Assembly (NCBI GenBank): GCA_947503895.1
Contig: CANNFT010000014.1
Location: 62,001-126,000, forward strand
Length of the DNA stretch: 64,000 nt
Reading direction: 5' to 3'
Source: an uncultured Saccharospirillaceae bacterium
Lineage (GTDB): Bacteria; Pseudomonadota; Gammaproteobacteria; Pseudomonadales; Oceanobacteraceae
Positions within the stretch are counted from its first letter, which is position 1. Each line of letters opens with the position of its first letter. This document shows positions 55,570 through 64,000 of this stretch, piece after piece. The position numbers were made by a program, and so were the translations under genes. The notes beneath the pieces were generated by a model. The model did not search any database. It saw nothing but the letters and a program-made list of their open reading frames with translations, and was not told the DNA's origin.

Positions 55570-57366
55570 TTATTCGCTGGAGAAATCGGGTACGTCAAAG
55601 TAGCTTAAAAATTCAACTAAGGCTAGTTTCCCGCTAGAAACGGCCAGTTCTCCATTGATAACGGCATTAATGGGGCTTTTGATTTTAGCCGACACTTCCT
55701 TCCAAACTTGAGCCGTTGTCGTGATGGTGACATCAGGCTCGCTGATGGGATAGTTTTGCACTTCAGCAATACCATGACGTATTTGAATACTATAAGTCTC
55801 GTTCGTATCGGTTAAATTAAATTGCACCGTCAGCAATACATCCAATGTGTCTTCGGCCTTTAAATACACTGGCATAGATTGAAATATATTTTTGGTTGGA
55901 AGTTGTGCAAGGAAAGCAGGGTTGGGTTTTGGATAAATAGCCGCCTTTAAATTGGATTTTAATTCCTTAGCCTGTGTGAAGTAATAATGGCGGGCGTTTG
56001 GATTGCTTTCGGACTCAGCCAATTTGAATAGGGCAGCGCTTTTAATGTGTTTAGCTGCTTGTGATTCACCCGTATGCAATAAGTAATCACATAGTTGTAA
56101 TACCCATTGATATTCCTGTTTACTCATTGCTTCTTGCACTTGATTTAATAAAGCTTGTTCACCCCCCGCGAGTTCAACCATTTTTCTCGCTTCTTCACCT
56201 TTTGGTAAGGGTTGCAAAGAGGTTGAATTGCCGTCGAACCAACCTAAATAACCCGTAAAGATTGATCGCACAGACCATTCGACGGTGCCGTAAAATTCAT
56301 GCAGGTACGGGTTGTTGGCGAGTCGAGCAGGTAATTTAACTTTTTCCACAATATCGTCTGGTGAAAGACCTTGATTCATGTAACGAATCGTTTGATCGTG
56401 CACATATTGAATAGCGTCTCGATAGTCGGTCAATATCTTTTGAATGTCCGCGTGACCGGACACGGGGCGTGTGTGGCTAGGAACAATATGTTCAGCAGGC
56501 ATTTGACGCATCAAATCTAAACTATTTATCCATTTCGTGACATCTCGATAGTAGGTGCCTCGAATGGTGTACAGATTTGGAAACGTTTTATAAATGTTAT
56601 CACCGGGCATGAGTACTTTATCATCCGGTAACCAAACAAATAATTGATCTTCTGTCTCACCCGGTGCATGTATGAGCTCAATGTTAACGCCTGCAATGGT
56701 GGTCTTGAGCGTATCCTTGAACGTTTTCGTGGGTGCTAAGGCATTCAGTGTACTATTAGCATGGATGGTGAGATGTGGGCCGATGCCCGCGTTCACTAAT
56801 TCATCTTGATGGAGGTGATTGCCAAACATTCTCATGCTGCGTGTTGTGATAATGGGCCTAATAATATTGATGACTCGGCCAATGTAATAAGCAGTCGACT
56901 CATGTGCATAAACATCAACGTCATGGCCTTCGGCAAATGCCTGACTACCAAAAACATGGTCAGCATGATTGTGCGTATAAATAATGGCTTTGACGGGTTT
57001 ATCACTGATTTTTCTAAATGCAGCCATGACAGCTTTGCCTTCTTCGACTGTTTCCATCGTATCGACAATAATCAGTCCATCATCGCCTTCAATCATGATT
57101 GAATTAGCAAGGCCGAAGCCGATGGCGACGTGTACTCGATCGCTCACTTTTAAGACTGCTTGTTCAAACGTAGCAGAGTGCGCTTTCAAGGCTTGAGGTG
57201 TGCGAGTATGGTCGACGACGGGCTCTGTTTCGCTGCAGGCTGTGACCCCTCCCATAAACAGAGTTGAAATAAATATTATTAAGACTCGGCTTAATCTGAC
57301 TGAGCGCGTGCAGAGCTTGAAATCAATGTGGCGTCCTAATGCCATTAATAAAGCGTGTCGTGTCAT
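55570..57366 (-). CDS. Type III alkyl-sulfatase-like metallo-beta-lactamase lipoprotein
   Basis: 598 residues from ATG 57366 (AAGGA upstream). The N-terminus is a lipoprotein signal ending GGVTAC. The MBL domain carries THNHADHVFG, with zinc ligands His132, His134, Asp136 and His137, and the later HAPGETEDQLFVWLPDDKVLMPGDN. A helical dimerisation domain (about 380-480; LAGGEQALLNQVQEAMSKQEY) and an SCP2-like C-terminal domain follow, the order known from SdsA1/BDS1. The family hydrolyses primary alkyl sulfates such as dodecyl sulfate, but relatives with other substrates exist. It is divergent from an AraC regulator. Confidence 0.85.
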   Translation of the reverse strand: MTRHALLMALGRHIDFKLCTRSVRLSRVLIIFISTLFMGGVTACSETEPVVDHTRTPQALKAHSATFEQAVLKVSDRVHVAIGFGLANSIMIEGDDGLIIVDTMETVEEGKAVMAAFRKISDKPVKAIIYTHNHADHVFGSQAFAEGHDVDVYAHESTAYYIGRVINIIRPIITTRSMRMFGNHLHQDELVNAGIGPHLTIHANSTLNALAPTKTFKDTLKTTIAGVNIELIHAPGETEDQLFVWLPDDKVLMPGDNIYKTFPNLYTIRGTYYRDVTKWINSLDLMRQMPAEHIVPSHTRPVSGHADIQKILTDYRDAIQYVHDQTIRYMNQGLSPDDIVEKVKLPARLANNPYLHEFYGTVEWSVRSIFTGYLGWFDGNSTSLQPLPKGEEARKMVELAGGEQALLNQVQEAMSKQEYQWVLQLCDYLLHTGESQAAKHIKSAALFKLAESESNPNARHYYFTQAKELKSNLKAAIYPKPNPAFLAQLPTKNIFQSMPVYLKAEDTLDVLLTVQFNLTDTNETYSIQIRHGIAEVQNYPISEPDVTITTTAQVWKEVSAKIKSPINAVINGELAVSSGKLALVEFLSYFDVPDFSSE

Positions 57367-57423
57367 TGCCGAGTCCTTTTTATTATTAAAATTCACTCTA
57401 TCCTAGGGTCGATCAGTCCCTTA

Positions 57424-57449
57424 AACTGGTCTTTCGAGGTCAACCAGTT
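57424..57449. promoter_or_regulatory. Inverted repeat between sulfatase and AraC genes, candidate operator
   Basis: AACTGGT (57424-57430) and ACCAGTT (57443-57449) are perfect inverted half-sites with a 12-base spacer. They lie in the 99-base region between the two divergent start codons, an expected binding place for the adjacent AraC protein. Confidence 0.5.
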
Positions 57450-57465
57450 GTCAACAGGGGCCAAC

Positions 57466-58578
57466 ATGTCGGGCGGTAACCGCGGATCACAAGGTAAATC
57501 TATCTCACGTAGGTTGGGGTCTTCTACGAACGGCCATGATTCTGCATCTGCACTTTCAGATTCATCGCACACGACCGCGCCCAGTACGCTGGCGGCTTGG
57601 GCGATTGTGCTGTGTCAGGCACTTCAAAAGTCTGGAGTCGATCCGGATGCAGCCTTAGCTAAAGTGGGTCTATCCCAAAGCTGGATTAAGAGCCATCCGG
57701 ATGGGCGCGTGCCGACCGAAACCATGACCAAACTATGGCAGGAAGCTGAAGCCCTAACGGGTAACACAGCCTTTGGTCTCAATGTAGCCAAGTATATTCA
57801 GCCGCTGTATTTTCGAGCACTGGGTGTTGCCATCATGGCGAGTGATACGCTTGAAGATTGCTTTCAGCGACTGTCAAAATATCACCCATTAATCAGCGAC
57901 TCCGTCACCATATCTTTAGAAGAAAGCGGCAGTGAAACCGCTTTTTGTATTCGCCCTATGCAACACGTCCCACTGGCGGATGCTGCTTTGGATGCCTTTA
58001 TGGCTGTTTTGGTACGCTTCATTCACGATTTGACGCAAGGTGAGGTCAGTGTGAACAAAGTGGAGTTGAGGAGGCAACCACCGCAAGATGCCAACGAATA
58101 CCACACAGCGTTGGGTCATTTGATCGACTTCAATGCATCCGAGTGGCGTGTTTGGTTAGACACGCAAGACCTCAAACGGCCTTTACTGACACGCAGTCCT
58201 GAGGTCGCCGCCCATAATGATCAATTAGTCGATGCCTATATCAAAAAAACGTTGCAGGGTGAAAATTGGTTGGTGCAAGTTCAAGCGGCGGTAGAAGATT
58301 TAATTCAGCATGGCGAGCCAACGACACTCATGTTAGCTGAGCGCTTTCACATGAGTGAGCGCAGCTTCAGAAGGCATTTAAAACAATATGATACAACGTT
58401 TACCGAATTGTTAAGCGATTTACGCAAAGCGAAAGCGAAAACCCTGATACACCAAAAAAATGTTCCCATTACTGAAATCGCATTGACCCTAGGGTTCAAC
58501 GATGTCAGTAACTTTGGACGCGCATTCAAGCGCTGGTTCGGCTGTTCCCCCTCTCAATATCGACAAGCTCATCTATAG
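57466..58578 (+). CDS. AraC family regulator, probable controller of the sulfatase gene
   Basis: 370 residues from ATG 57466 with AGGGG upstream; a longer upstream frame would run into the divergent gene. After a low-complexity Ser/Thr-rich N-terminus (about 1-45) comes the AraC effector domain (GVDPDAALAKVGLSQSWIKSHPDGRVPTETM, then LYFRALGVAIMASDTLEDCF). The C-terminal HTH block follows (LAERFHMSERSFRRHLKQYDTTF, then EIALTLGFNDVSNFGRAFKRWFGCSPSQYR). The shared intergenic region with the sulfatase gene points to local control. Confidence 0.87.
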   Translation: MSGGNRGSQGKSISRRLGSSTNGHDSASALSDSSHTTAPSTLAAWAIVLCQALQKSGVDPDAALAKVGLSQSWIKSHPDGRVPTETMTKLWQEAEALTGNTAFGLNVAKYIQPLYFRALGVAIMASDTLEDCFQRLSKYHPLISDSVTISLEESGSETAFCIRPMQHVPLADAALDAFMAVLVRFIHDLTQGEVSVNKVELRRQPPQDANEYHTALGHLIDFNASEWRVWLDTQDLKRPLLTRSPEVAAHNDQLVDAYIKKTLQGENWLVQVQAAVEDLIQHGEPTTLMLAERFHMSERSFRRHLKQYDTTFTELLSDLRKAKAKTLIHQKNVPITEIALTLGFNDVSNFGRAFKRWFGCSPSQYRQAHL

Positions 58579-58736
58579 TTTTAATCGTCACGGAGCGGCC
58601 GTGATCAAATTATATGCATCTTAATTTCGGTTATATTGAATGCTGCTCATGATGAGCATGAAAAACTTGAGTACCAAGCATTCTTCTGGCGGCATGTGCA
58701 ATTCGGTATAATTCCGCGACTTTCTAGTTCTTAGGT

Positions 58737-59768
58737 ATGACAATGGGTTCCTCAGTAGTTGACGCGTTAAACGACACACTCTCCAAGCGCATAATGGTAC
58801 TGGATGGCGCAATGGGCACCTCCATCCAACAATACACTTTGGATGAAATGGATTTCCGCAAGGGACACTTCGAGGATCACAACAGCCCGCTGAAAGGTAA
58901 CAACGACCTTTTGTCCATCACTCGACCAGACATCATCGAAGAAATTCATGATTCCTACTTCGCCATCGGAGCCGACTTTGCGAGTACCAATGCGTTTAGT
59001 GGCACGACAATCGCCCAAGCGGATTACCAGCTTGAAGACGCCGTTTATGAGATCAACTATCAATCTGCTCAGTGTGCTCGTCGGAGCGCGGATCGCTGGA
59101 CGGCAAAAACCCCAGACCAACCCAGGTATGTAGTGGGATGTCTCGGGCCCACAAACCGTACGGCGTCCATCTCTCCTGATGTCAACGATCCGAGCAAACG
59201 ATTGGTCACCTTTGATGAGCTGGTCACCGCTTATCGTTTTGCTGCCGATGCGTTGATGGACGGTGGTGCAGACATCATCATGATTGAAACGGTTTTCGAT
59301 ACTCTGAACGCTAAGGCAGCATTGTTTGCTGTGATTCAAATGAAAGAAGCTCGAAACCTCGATACACCCGTCATGGTTTCAGGCACGATCACCGACGCGA
59401 GCGGTCGCACCTTGTCAGGGCAAACCGCAGAAGCTTTTTGGGTTTCGTTAATGCACGGCGACCTTTTCAGTATCGGACTCAATTGCGCGCTAGGGGCAGA
59501 CGAAATGTTGCCCCACGTTAAGCTGCTTGATAAAAGTGCAACCTGTATGATTTCTGCGCACCCTAATGCCGGCCTTCCCAATGAATTTGGTGAATATGAT
59601 CAAACTCCAGAAGAAATGGCGGAGCAGGTTCGCCCGTTTTTATCCGGCGGACACACCAATATTATCGGTGGGTGTTGTGGTACCACACCGGCACATATCG
59701 CTGCTTTAAAGAAAATTGCTGACGAATACGCCCCTCGTCAAAATCCTATTGCTGTACAGGAAGCTTGA
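58737..59768 (+). CDS. metH: Methionine synthase, homocysteine-binding module (split MetH, part 1)
   Basis: 343 residues corresponding to the first module of B12-dependent methionine synthase. The zinc-binding, homocysteine-activating cysteines are present: Cys250 in GLNCALGADE and Cys313/Cys314 in GGCCGTTPAHI, close to the E. coli positions 247, 310 and 311. The opening IMVLDGAMGTSIQQYTLDE is also typical. It ends with TGA exactly at the module boundary; the next gene begins one codon later in the same reading frame. ATG 58743 is an alternative start. It needs the downstream gene product to work. Upstream, no cobalamin or SAM riboswitch was seen. Confidence 0.93.
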   Translation: MTMGSSVVDALNDTLSKRIMVLDGAMGTSIQQYTLDEMDFRKGHFEDHNSPLKGNNDLLSITRPDIIEEIHDSYFAIGADFASTNAFSGTTIAQADYQLEDAVYEINYQSAQCARRSADRWTAKTPDQPRYVVGCLGPTNRTASISPDVNDPSKRLVTFDELVTAYRFAADALMDGGADIIMIETVFDTLNAKAALFAVIQMKEARNLDTPVMVSGTITDASGRTLSGQTAEAFWVSLMHGDLFSIGLNCALGADEMLPHVKLLDKSATCMISAHPNAGLPNEFGEYDQTPEEMAEQVRPFLSGGHTNIIGGCCGTTPAHIAALKKIADEYAPRQNPIAVQEA

Positions 59769-59771
59769 TTC

Positions 59772-62471
59772 ATGGCTGTTAAACAAATACCCGATATGGT
59801 GTTGAGTGGCTTAGAGCCATTGGTGGTAAACGAAACAACCGGCTTCGTGAATGTAGGAGAACGTTCAAACGTGACGGGCTCACGTAAGTTTGCACGTTTA
59901 ATTCAAGAAGAAAACTATGAAGAAGCCGTTGATATTGCGCGAGTGCAAGTAGAAGACGGTGCACAGATCATCGACGTGAACATGGATGACGCCATGTTAG
60001 ACGGTGAAGCAGCAATGGTGCGCTACTTGAACTTATTGGCGTCTGAGCCTGATGTCGCTCGTGTGCCCTTCATGATTGACTCTTCGAAGTGGGAAATTAT
60101 CGAAGCCGGTCTAAAGTGTGTTCAAGGTAAGTCCATCGTCAATTCTATTTCACTAAAAGAAGGTGAAGAGAAATTTATTGAGCAGGCACGCAAAGTAAAA
60201 ATGTATGGCGCCGCCGTGATCGTGATGGCCTTTGATGAGAAAGGTCAAGCCGATACCTATGACAGACGAATCGAAATATGCAAACGCTCATACGATGTTT
60301 TGGTCGATAAAGTAGGGTTTGCTCCTCAAGATATTGTCTTCGACCCGAATATTTTTCCAGTTGCGACCGGTATTCCTGAGCACGATAATTATTGTGTCGA
60401 CTTTTTTGCGGCGACAAAATGGATAAAAGACAATTTGCCGGGTGCTAAAGTGTCGGGCGGAGTCTCAAACATGTCATTCTCTTTTCGAGGCAATGATATT
60501 GTTCGTGAAGCGATGCATTCCGTTTTCTTATATCACGCCATTAAAGATGGTATGGACATGGGGATCGTCAATGCTGGAATGCTGACGATCTACGATGACA
60601 TTCCGAAAGATTTACTAGAGCGCGTAGAAGACGTTGTGCTTAATCGACGTGAGGATGCAGCGGAACGCTTGGTAGAATTTGCTGAGACGCTAAAAGGCCA
60701 GTCAGCTGAAGAAAAAGAAAATGATAAACTAAAGTGGCGTGAAGGTAATTTACAAGAGCGCATCACGCATGCCTTGGTGAAAGGCGTGACCGAGTTTATT
60801 GAGGCAGACGCTGAAGAGGCACGGCAATCTTTAGATAAACCGATTCAAGTCATCGAAGGCCCGCTGATGGTGGGGATGAATGTGGTGGGTGACTTGTTTG
60901 GTGCGGGTAAAATGTTTTTACCCCAAGTAGTTAAAAGCGCACGGGTAATGAAAAAAGCCGTTGCCTACCTATTGCCATTTATAGAAGAAGAAAAACGAAA
61001 AAGCGGCAACACAACGCAAAATAACGGTGTCATCATCATGGCAACGGTTAAAGGTGACGTACACGATATCGGTAAAAATATTGTGGGAGTCGTGCTTTCC
61101 TGTAACAACTACGAAGTCATTGACTTGGGTGTGATGGTGCCGCCTGAGGATATTTTGGATGCAGCGGAAAAACACAATGCTGATATCATTGGTTTATCTG
61201 GGCTGATTACTCCTTCACTAGATGAGATGGTGACTATTGCTCAAATGATGGAGCAAAGGGGCATGAAGCAGCCATTGTTAATTGGTGGTGCAACAACCTC
61301 TAAAGTGCATACTGCGGTTAAAATTGAACCGCAGTTTAAAGGTGTGACGGTTCATGTATTGGATGCATCGAAGTCAGTGCCCGTAGCCAGTGCGCTCATG
61401 TCGGATACTGAAAATAGCTTCATCGAAGACTTGCGTGATGAATATCAAGAAGTCCGCGAAAAAAATGCGCGTAAACGTGGCCAAAAAGCGTTTTCAAATT
61501 TAGCGCTGACTCGTGAAAATGGCGCAATACTCGATTGGTCAGAATATCAGCCCGTTAAACCAACGCTCATGGGCAATCAAACCATACGAGATTATCCGTT
61601 AGATAAAATACGCGAGCGATTTGATTGGACACCATTTTTCATCACGTGGGAACTTCATGGAAAATTCCCGAAAATATTAGAAGATGAAGTGGTCGGGGTT
61701 GAAGCTCAAAAATTGTATAAAGATGCCCAAGCAATGCTGGATAAAATTATCGAAGGCAATTTATTGCAGTGTCATGCAACGTTTGGCTTGTACCCTGCGA
61801 ATGGAATTGACGGCGATCAAACAGAATTGTATGCCGATGATGCTCGCGGTGAAGTGATGGCAACACTGAATCATTTACGCCAACAAACCAGTCGACCAGC
61901 AGAACGACCATACCGCTCTTTGGCAGATTTCATTGCGCCCAAACGTTCTAACGTGAATGATTACATGGGTGGCTTTGTCGTCACGTGTCAAGGTGCAGAC
62001 GAATTGGCAAAATCCTATGAAGATCAGCTTGATGACTACAATGCCATCATGGTGAAGGCCCTTGCGGATCGATTTGCCGAAGCATTTGCTGAGCTGTTAC
62101 ATGAAGAAGTACGTAAAAAATACTGGGGCTATGCTCCACAAGAAAACTTTGATAATAGCGAGCTCATTTCTGAGAAATATCAAGGTATTCGTCCTGCACC
62201 AGGTTATCCGGCTTGTCCTGAGCACAGTGAGAAAGTCACGTTATTTAAGCTGCTCGATGCGGAACAGGAAATAGGCTGTGAACTAACCGATAGCTTTGCA
62301 ATGTATCCAGCGTCTTCTGTGAGTGGCTGGTATTTTGCTCATCCTGAAGCGCGTTATTTTGCGCTGGGCAAAATAGACAAAGACCAAGTAGAAGACTATG
62401 CGCAGCGTAAAGGATGGGATATGCCCACTACCGAGCGCTGGCTCCGACCCACATTAGGCTACGATGAATAA
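59772..62471 (+). CDS. metH: Methionine synthase, folate-, cobalamin- and activation modules (split MetH, part 2)
   Basis: 899 residues holding the rest of MetH. The pterin-binding module starts at once with FVNVGERSNVTGSRKFARLI. The cobalamin module has the cobalt-ligating His431 in DVHDIGKNIVG, and GGATTSKVHTAVKI. The C-terminal reactivation domain has YWGYAPQE and PGYPACPEHSEK. Its ATG follows AGGAAG by eight bases and the stop of part 1 by one codon (TTC), so it has its own ribosome site. Together the two reading frames span 1244 codons, close to the 1227 residues of E. coli MetH. It uses the cobalamin made by the operon at 1-13245. Confidence 0.95.
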   Translation: MAVKQIPDMVLSGLEPLVVNETTGFVNVGERSNVTGSRKFARLIQEENYEEAVDIARVQVEDGAQIIDVNMDDAMLDGEAAMVRYLNLLASEPDVARVPFMIDSSKWEIIEAGLKCVQGKSIVNSISLKEGEEKFIEQARKVKMYGAAVIVMAFDEKGQADTYDRRIEICKRSYDVLVDKVGFAPQDIVFDPNIFPVATGIPEHDNYCVDFFAATKWIKDNLPGAKVSGGVSNMSFSFRGNDIVREAMHSVFLYHAIKDGMDMGIVNAGMLTIYDDIPKDLLERVEDVVLNRREDAAERLVEFAETLKGQSAEEKENDKLKWREGNLQERITHALVKGVTEFIEADAEEARQSLDKPIQVIEGPLMVGMNVVGDLFGAGKMFLPQVVKSARVMKKAVAYLLPFIEEEKRKSGNTTQNNGVIIMATVKGDVHDIGKNIVGVVLSCNNYEVIDLGVMVPPEDILDAAEKHNADIIGLSGLITPSLDEMVTIAQMMEQRGMKQPLLIGGATTSKVHTAVKIEPQFKGVTVHVLDASKSVPVASALMSDTENSFIEDLRDEYQEVREKNARKRGQKAFSNLALTRENGAILDWSEYQPVKPTLMGNQTIRDYPLDKIRERFDWTPFFITWELHGKFPKILEDEVVGVEAQKLYKDAQAMLDKIIEGNLLQCHATFGLYPANGIDGDQTELYADDARGEVMATLNHLRQQTSRPAERPYRSLADFIAPKRSNVNDYMGGFVVTCQGADELAKSYEDQLDDYNAIMVKALADRFAEAFAELLHEEVRKKYWGYAPQENFDNSELISEKYQGIRPAPGYPACPEHSEKVTLFKLLDAEQEIGCELTDSFAMYPASSVSGWYFAHPEARYFALGKIDKDQVEDYAQRKGWDMPTTERWLRPTLGYDE

Positions 62472-62822
62472 TCTCATTTAGCGACATCACCCTTGCTGCG
62501 TAAATACTCGTGTTTACGCAGCAAGCGCAGCCCTTCTGATGGCGACGCTTACGAAATGTTGGCTGTATGACAATTATGCCTGTGACTGCTTTTTTACCTG
62601 CCTTTCTGTCTATCCACGTCTGTCATCAATAAACCATCCGATTTTACCTCAAATTAAGCGACTGAACCCCGCATGGTCTCTTTCAGCCTGATTGATGACA
62701 CCTGCCTTATCCTCGGGTTAATGCCGGATAGCGTACCCACATACGATTAGAGTGTTGTTATATCGTGCGTGATCGACAGACCATTTCCATGCATCTGATC
62801 AACATTGAATAGTGAGTCAGCT
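62472..62822. other. Noncoding stretch after metH
   Basis: 351 bases containing the hairpin at 62492-62525 and the promoter of the following receptor gene; nothing else was recognised. Confidence 0.4.
62492..62525 (+). terminator. Hairpin downstream of metH
   Basis: CTTGCTGCGTAAA (62492-62504) and TTTACGCAGCAAG (62513-62525) form a perfect 13-pair stem with an eight-base loop, 20 bases after the metH stop. No T-run follows, so it may act with Rho or as an RNA-stabilising stem. Confidence 0.55.
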
Positions 62823-64000
62823 ATGCTGGAATGGAGGGGGGCTGGTTCATTTTTGGGTGAGGCTACTTTGCGAGCACAGATATGGCAATCGATAGTATTA
62901 ATTCTGTGGCTGGTGGCACCCACCAGTTTAGCCATTCCTATGCTCCCGCAAGTTCAATTTACTGGCGAACGTTTCGATTTTTCTCAGAATGTAACGGTGA
63001 TGAAGTCGGAAATCGCCATCGACGACTTACCTACCCGACGTGCAGACATTGACCATGCGCTGTCTGAAGCAGCGCTGATTCCCGAAATCGACTACAACCA
63101 GCCCTATTATTGGTTTGCGACAGTGTTGGAAAACAGAAGTGAGGTCGAGCGTATTGTCCTTGATGTCAGTGGCTCGATCGCCGATAAAATAAAGGTTCGG
63201 ATCTACGACCATCATGGTTTGATATATGAAGCAACAGGTGGTTATTTCTATGAACGAGAATTTTTAACGAATGTCATTCCGTTGTCGCTTCAACCTAATC
63301 ATCCCTATTTAATGGTAACGGCAATAGAATCACGGTATTTTTCTGGAAACTTAAGTTTTGCCCTAGACAATATCGAAAATATAAAAAAATTAAACATGCA
63401 CAGCCAAGCCATTGTTTACGCATGTTTGGGTGCGATGGGTATTTTGGGCGTTTATAATTTAGTGCTGTTTTTAAGTATTCGCCATCGGAGTTATTTGTAT
63501 TATTCATTGTATCTTTTCAGTATGGTCGTTGCATGGATGGCGGTGTTTACTATTTTAACGCGGCATTTTGGAATTTATCATCTGTGGTTTACGTTGGTGA
63601 CGTTCCCATTAGGCATGATATTTAGTAGTTTATTCGTGTCCTCCTTTTTAGAATTATCTCAAAAAACACATCCATACCTGAATAGAATGATTCAAGCCAT
63701 TGTGCTGATGAATATTGTGGCCATTGCGATCTTTCCCTTACTCACACAGTACTATCAGTATTATAAATTCATCGTGGTTAGCACAAGTATTTGGCTGCTG
63801 TTTGCACTATTTCTTGGCGTTGTCAGATGGATAGAAGGCTACAAATCTGCGCGATACCTTGTGCTGGGTTTTAGCGTATTAATGGTGGGCGGTTCATTTT
63901 CTCTGCTACCAGGCTTGGGTATCGAGCCCGTTATTGATAATTTCTTTGTTGTAACCTTGGTTGCAATGACGTTAGATATTGCCATATTGGCGATTGCATT
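62823..64000 (+). CDS. 7TMR-DISM receptor, N-terminal part (3' end outside window)
   Basis: The frame is open to the window edge for 392 codons. After a signal sequence (SIVLILWLVAPTSLA) there is a DISMED2-type extracellular domain (YYWFATVLENRSEVERIVLDVSGS, then KIKVRIYDHHGLIYEATGG) and then at least six hydrophobic helices from about residue 200, starting AIVYACLGAMGILGVYNLVLFLSI. This is the 7TM receptor with diverse intracellular signalling modules. The output domain (commonly GGDEF or a histidine kinase) lies beyond the window. The start ATG has no strong ribosome site. Confidence 0.82.
   Translation, partial: MLEWRGAGSFLGEATLRAQIWQSIVLILWLVAPTSLAIPMLPQVQFTGERFDFSQNVTVMKSEIAIDDLPTRRADIDHALSEAALIPEIDYNQPYYWFATVLENRSEVERIVLDVSGSIADKIKVRIYDHHGLIYEATGGYFYEREFLTNVIPLSLQPNHPYLMVTAIESRYFSGNLSFALDNIENIKKLNMHSQAIVYACLGAMGILGVYNLVLFLSIRHRSYLYYSLYLFSMVVAWMAVFTILTRHFGIYHLWFTLVTFPLGMIFSSLFVSSFLELSQKTHPYLNRMIQAIVLMNIVAIAIFPLLTQYYQYYKFIVVSTSIWLLFALFLGVVRWIEGYKSARYLVLGFSVLMVGGSFSLLPGLGIEPVIDNFFVVTLVAMTLDIAILAIA

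Noticed and set aside
57355..57465. A longer AraC protein beginning at 57355.
   Set aside because: It would overlap the start of the divergent sulfatase gene; the ATG at 57466 has AGGGG upstream and gives a normal AraC layout.
59766..59771. Selenocysteine insertion at the in-frame TGA of metH.
   Set aside because: The site is at a module junction, not in an active site, MetH is not a selenoprotein family, and a ribosome site and ATG for the second gene follow directly.
1..64000. CRISPR arrays, tRNA and rRNA genes, transposases, integrases and attachment sites.
   Set aside because: None was seen: no regularly spaced direct repeats, no T-arm type signatures in a cloverleaf context, and no mobile-element proteins.

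Overview
This window looks like a chromosomal segment of a marine-type gammaproteobacterium. The housekeeping genes (ClpB, a YbiT-type ABC-F ATPase, FadM, MiaE, a DUF2058 protein) read like those of Oceanospirillales/Alteromonadales relatives. The base composition is moderate, and there are several orphan periplasmic binding-like proteins. No rRNA, tRNA, CRISPR, phage or insertion-sequence genes were recognised. The genus is not determined.

Region 1 (1-13245) is a long plus-strand cobalamin operon: cobI (cut by the window edge), cbiG, cobJ, cobM, cobW, cobN, cobQ, cbiB (cobD) and cobC. Many of these genes overlap by 1-8 bases. bluB follows after 165 bases. CobN (late cobalt insertion) marks the aerobic pathway, and BluB makes the lower ligand dimethylbenzimidazole. 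A consumer of the vitamin, B12-dependent methionine synthase, lies at the other end of the window (58737-62471). It is split into two consecutive genes in the same reading frame, separated by a TGA and one codon.

Region 2 (13464-24372) holds a VanZ-like membrane protein fused to a propeller-like domain and a related lipoprotein, a GNAT acetyltransferase, a thioesterase, and a minus-strand signalling pair. The pair is a receiver-kinase protein of 429 residues and a hybrid kinase of 2032 residues. The large kinase carries one NMT1-type and four SBP_bac_3-type sensor domains ahead of a single membrane anchor, followed by kinase, two receivers and an HPt domain. This is the most unusual object in the window.

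Region 3 (24803-33458) contains a nitronate monooxygenase-like and an AtuD-like acyl-CoA dehydrogenase gene with a divergent GlxA-type regulator, an orphan binding protein, an AraC regulator, a lone DUF1501 protein and an EamA transporter. Region 4 (33859-44245) is mostly housekeeping: clpB with a candidate heat-shock promoter, fadM, miaE, a membrane-tethered orphan sensor, ybiT, a lipoprotein, pnuC and a thiamine/choline-kinase-like gene.

Region 5 (44370-49402) is an iron-uptake locus: an IutA-like TonB receptor plus a DUF3325-DUF3649-PepSY membrane operon. Each unit has its own near-consensus Fur box. Region 6 (49528-64000) contains another orphan binding protein, an anti-sigma-tail-like membrane protein, a secreted coiled-coil protein, an SDR lacking its catalytic Tyr/Lys, small conserved genes, and a type III alkyl-sulfatase-like lipoprotein divergent from an AraC regulator. 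It ends with split metH and the start of a 7TMR-DISM receptor cut by the window edge.
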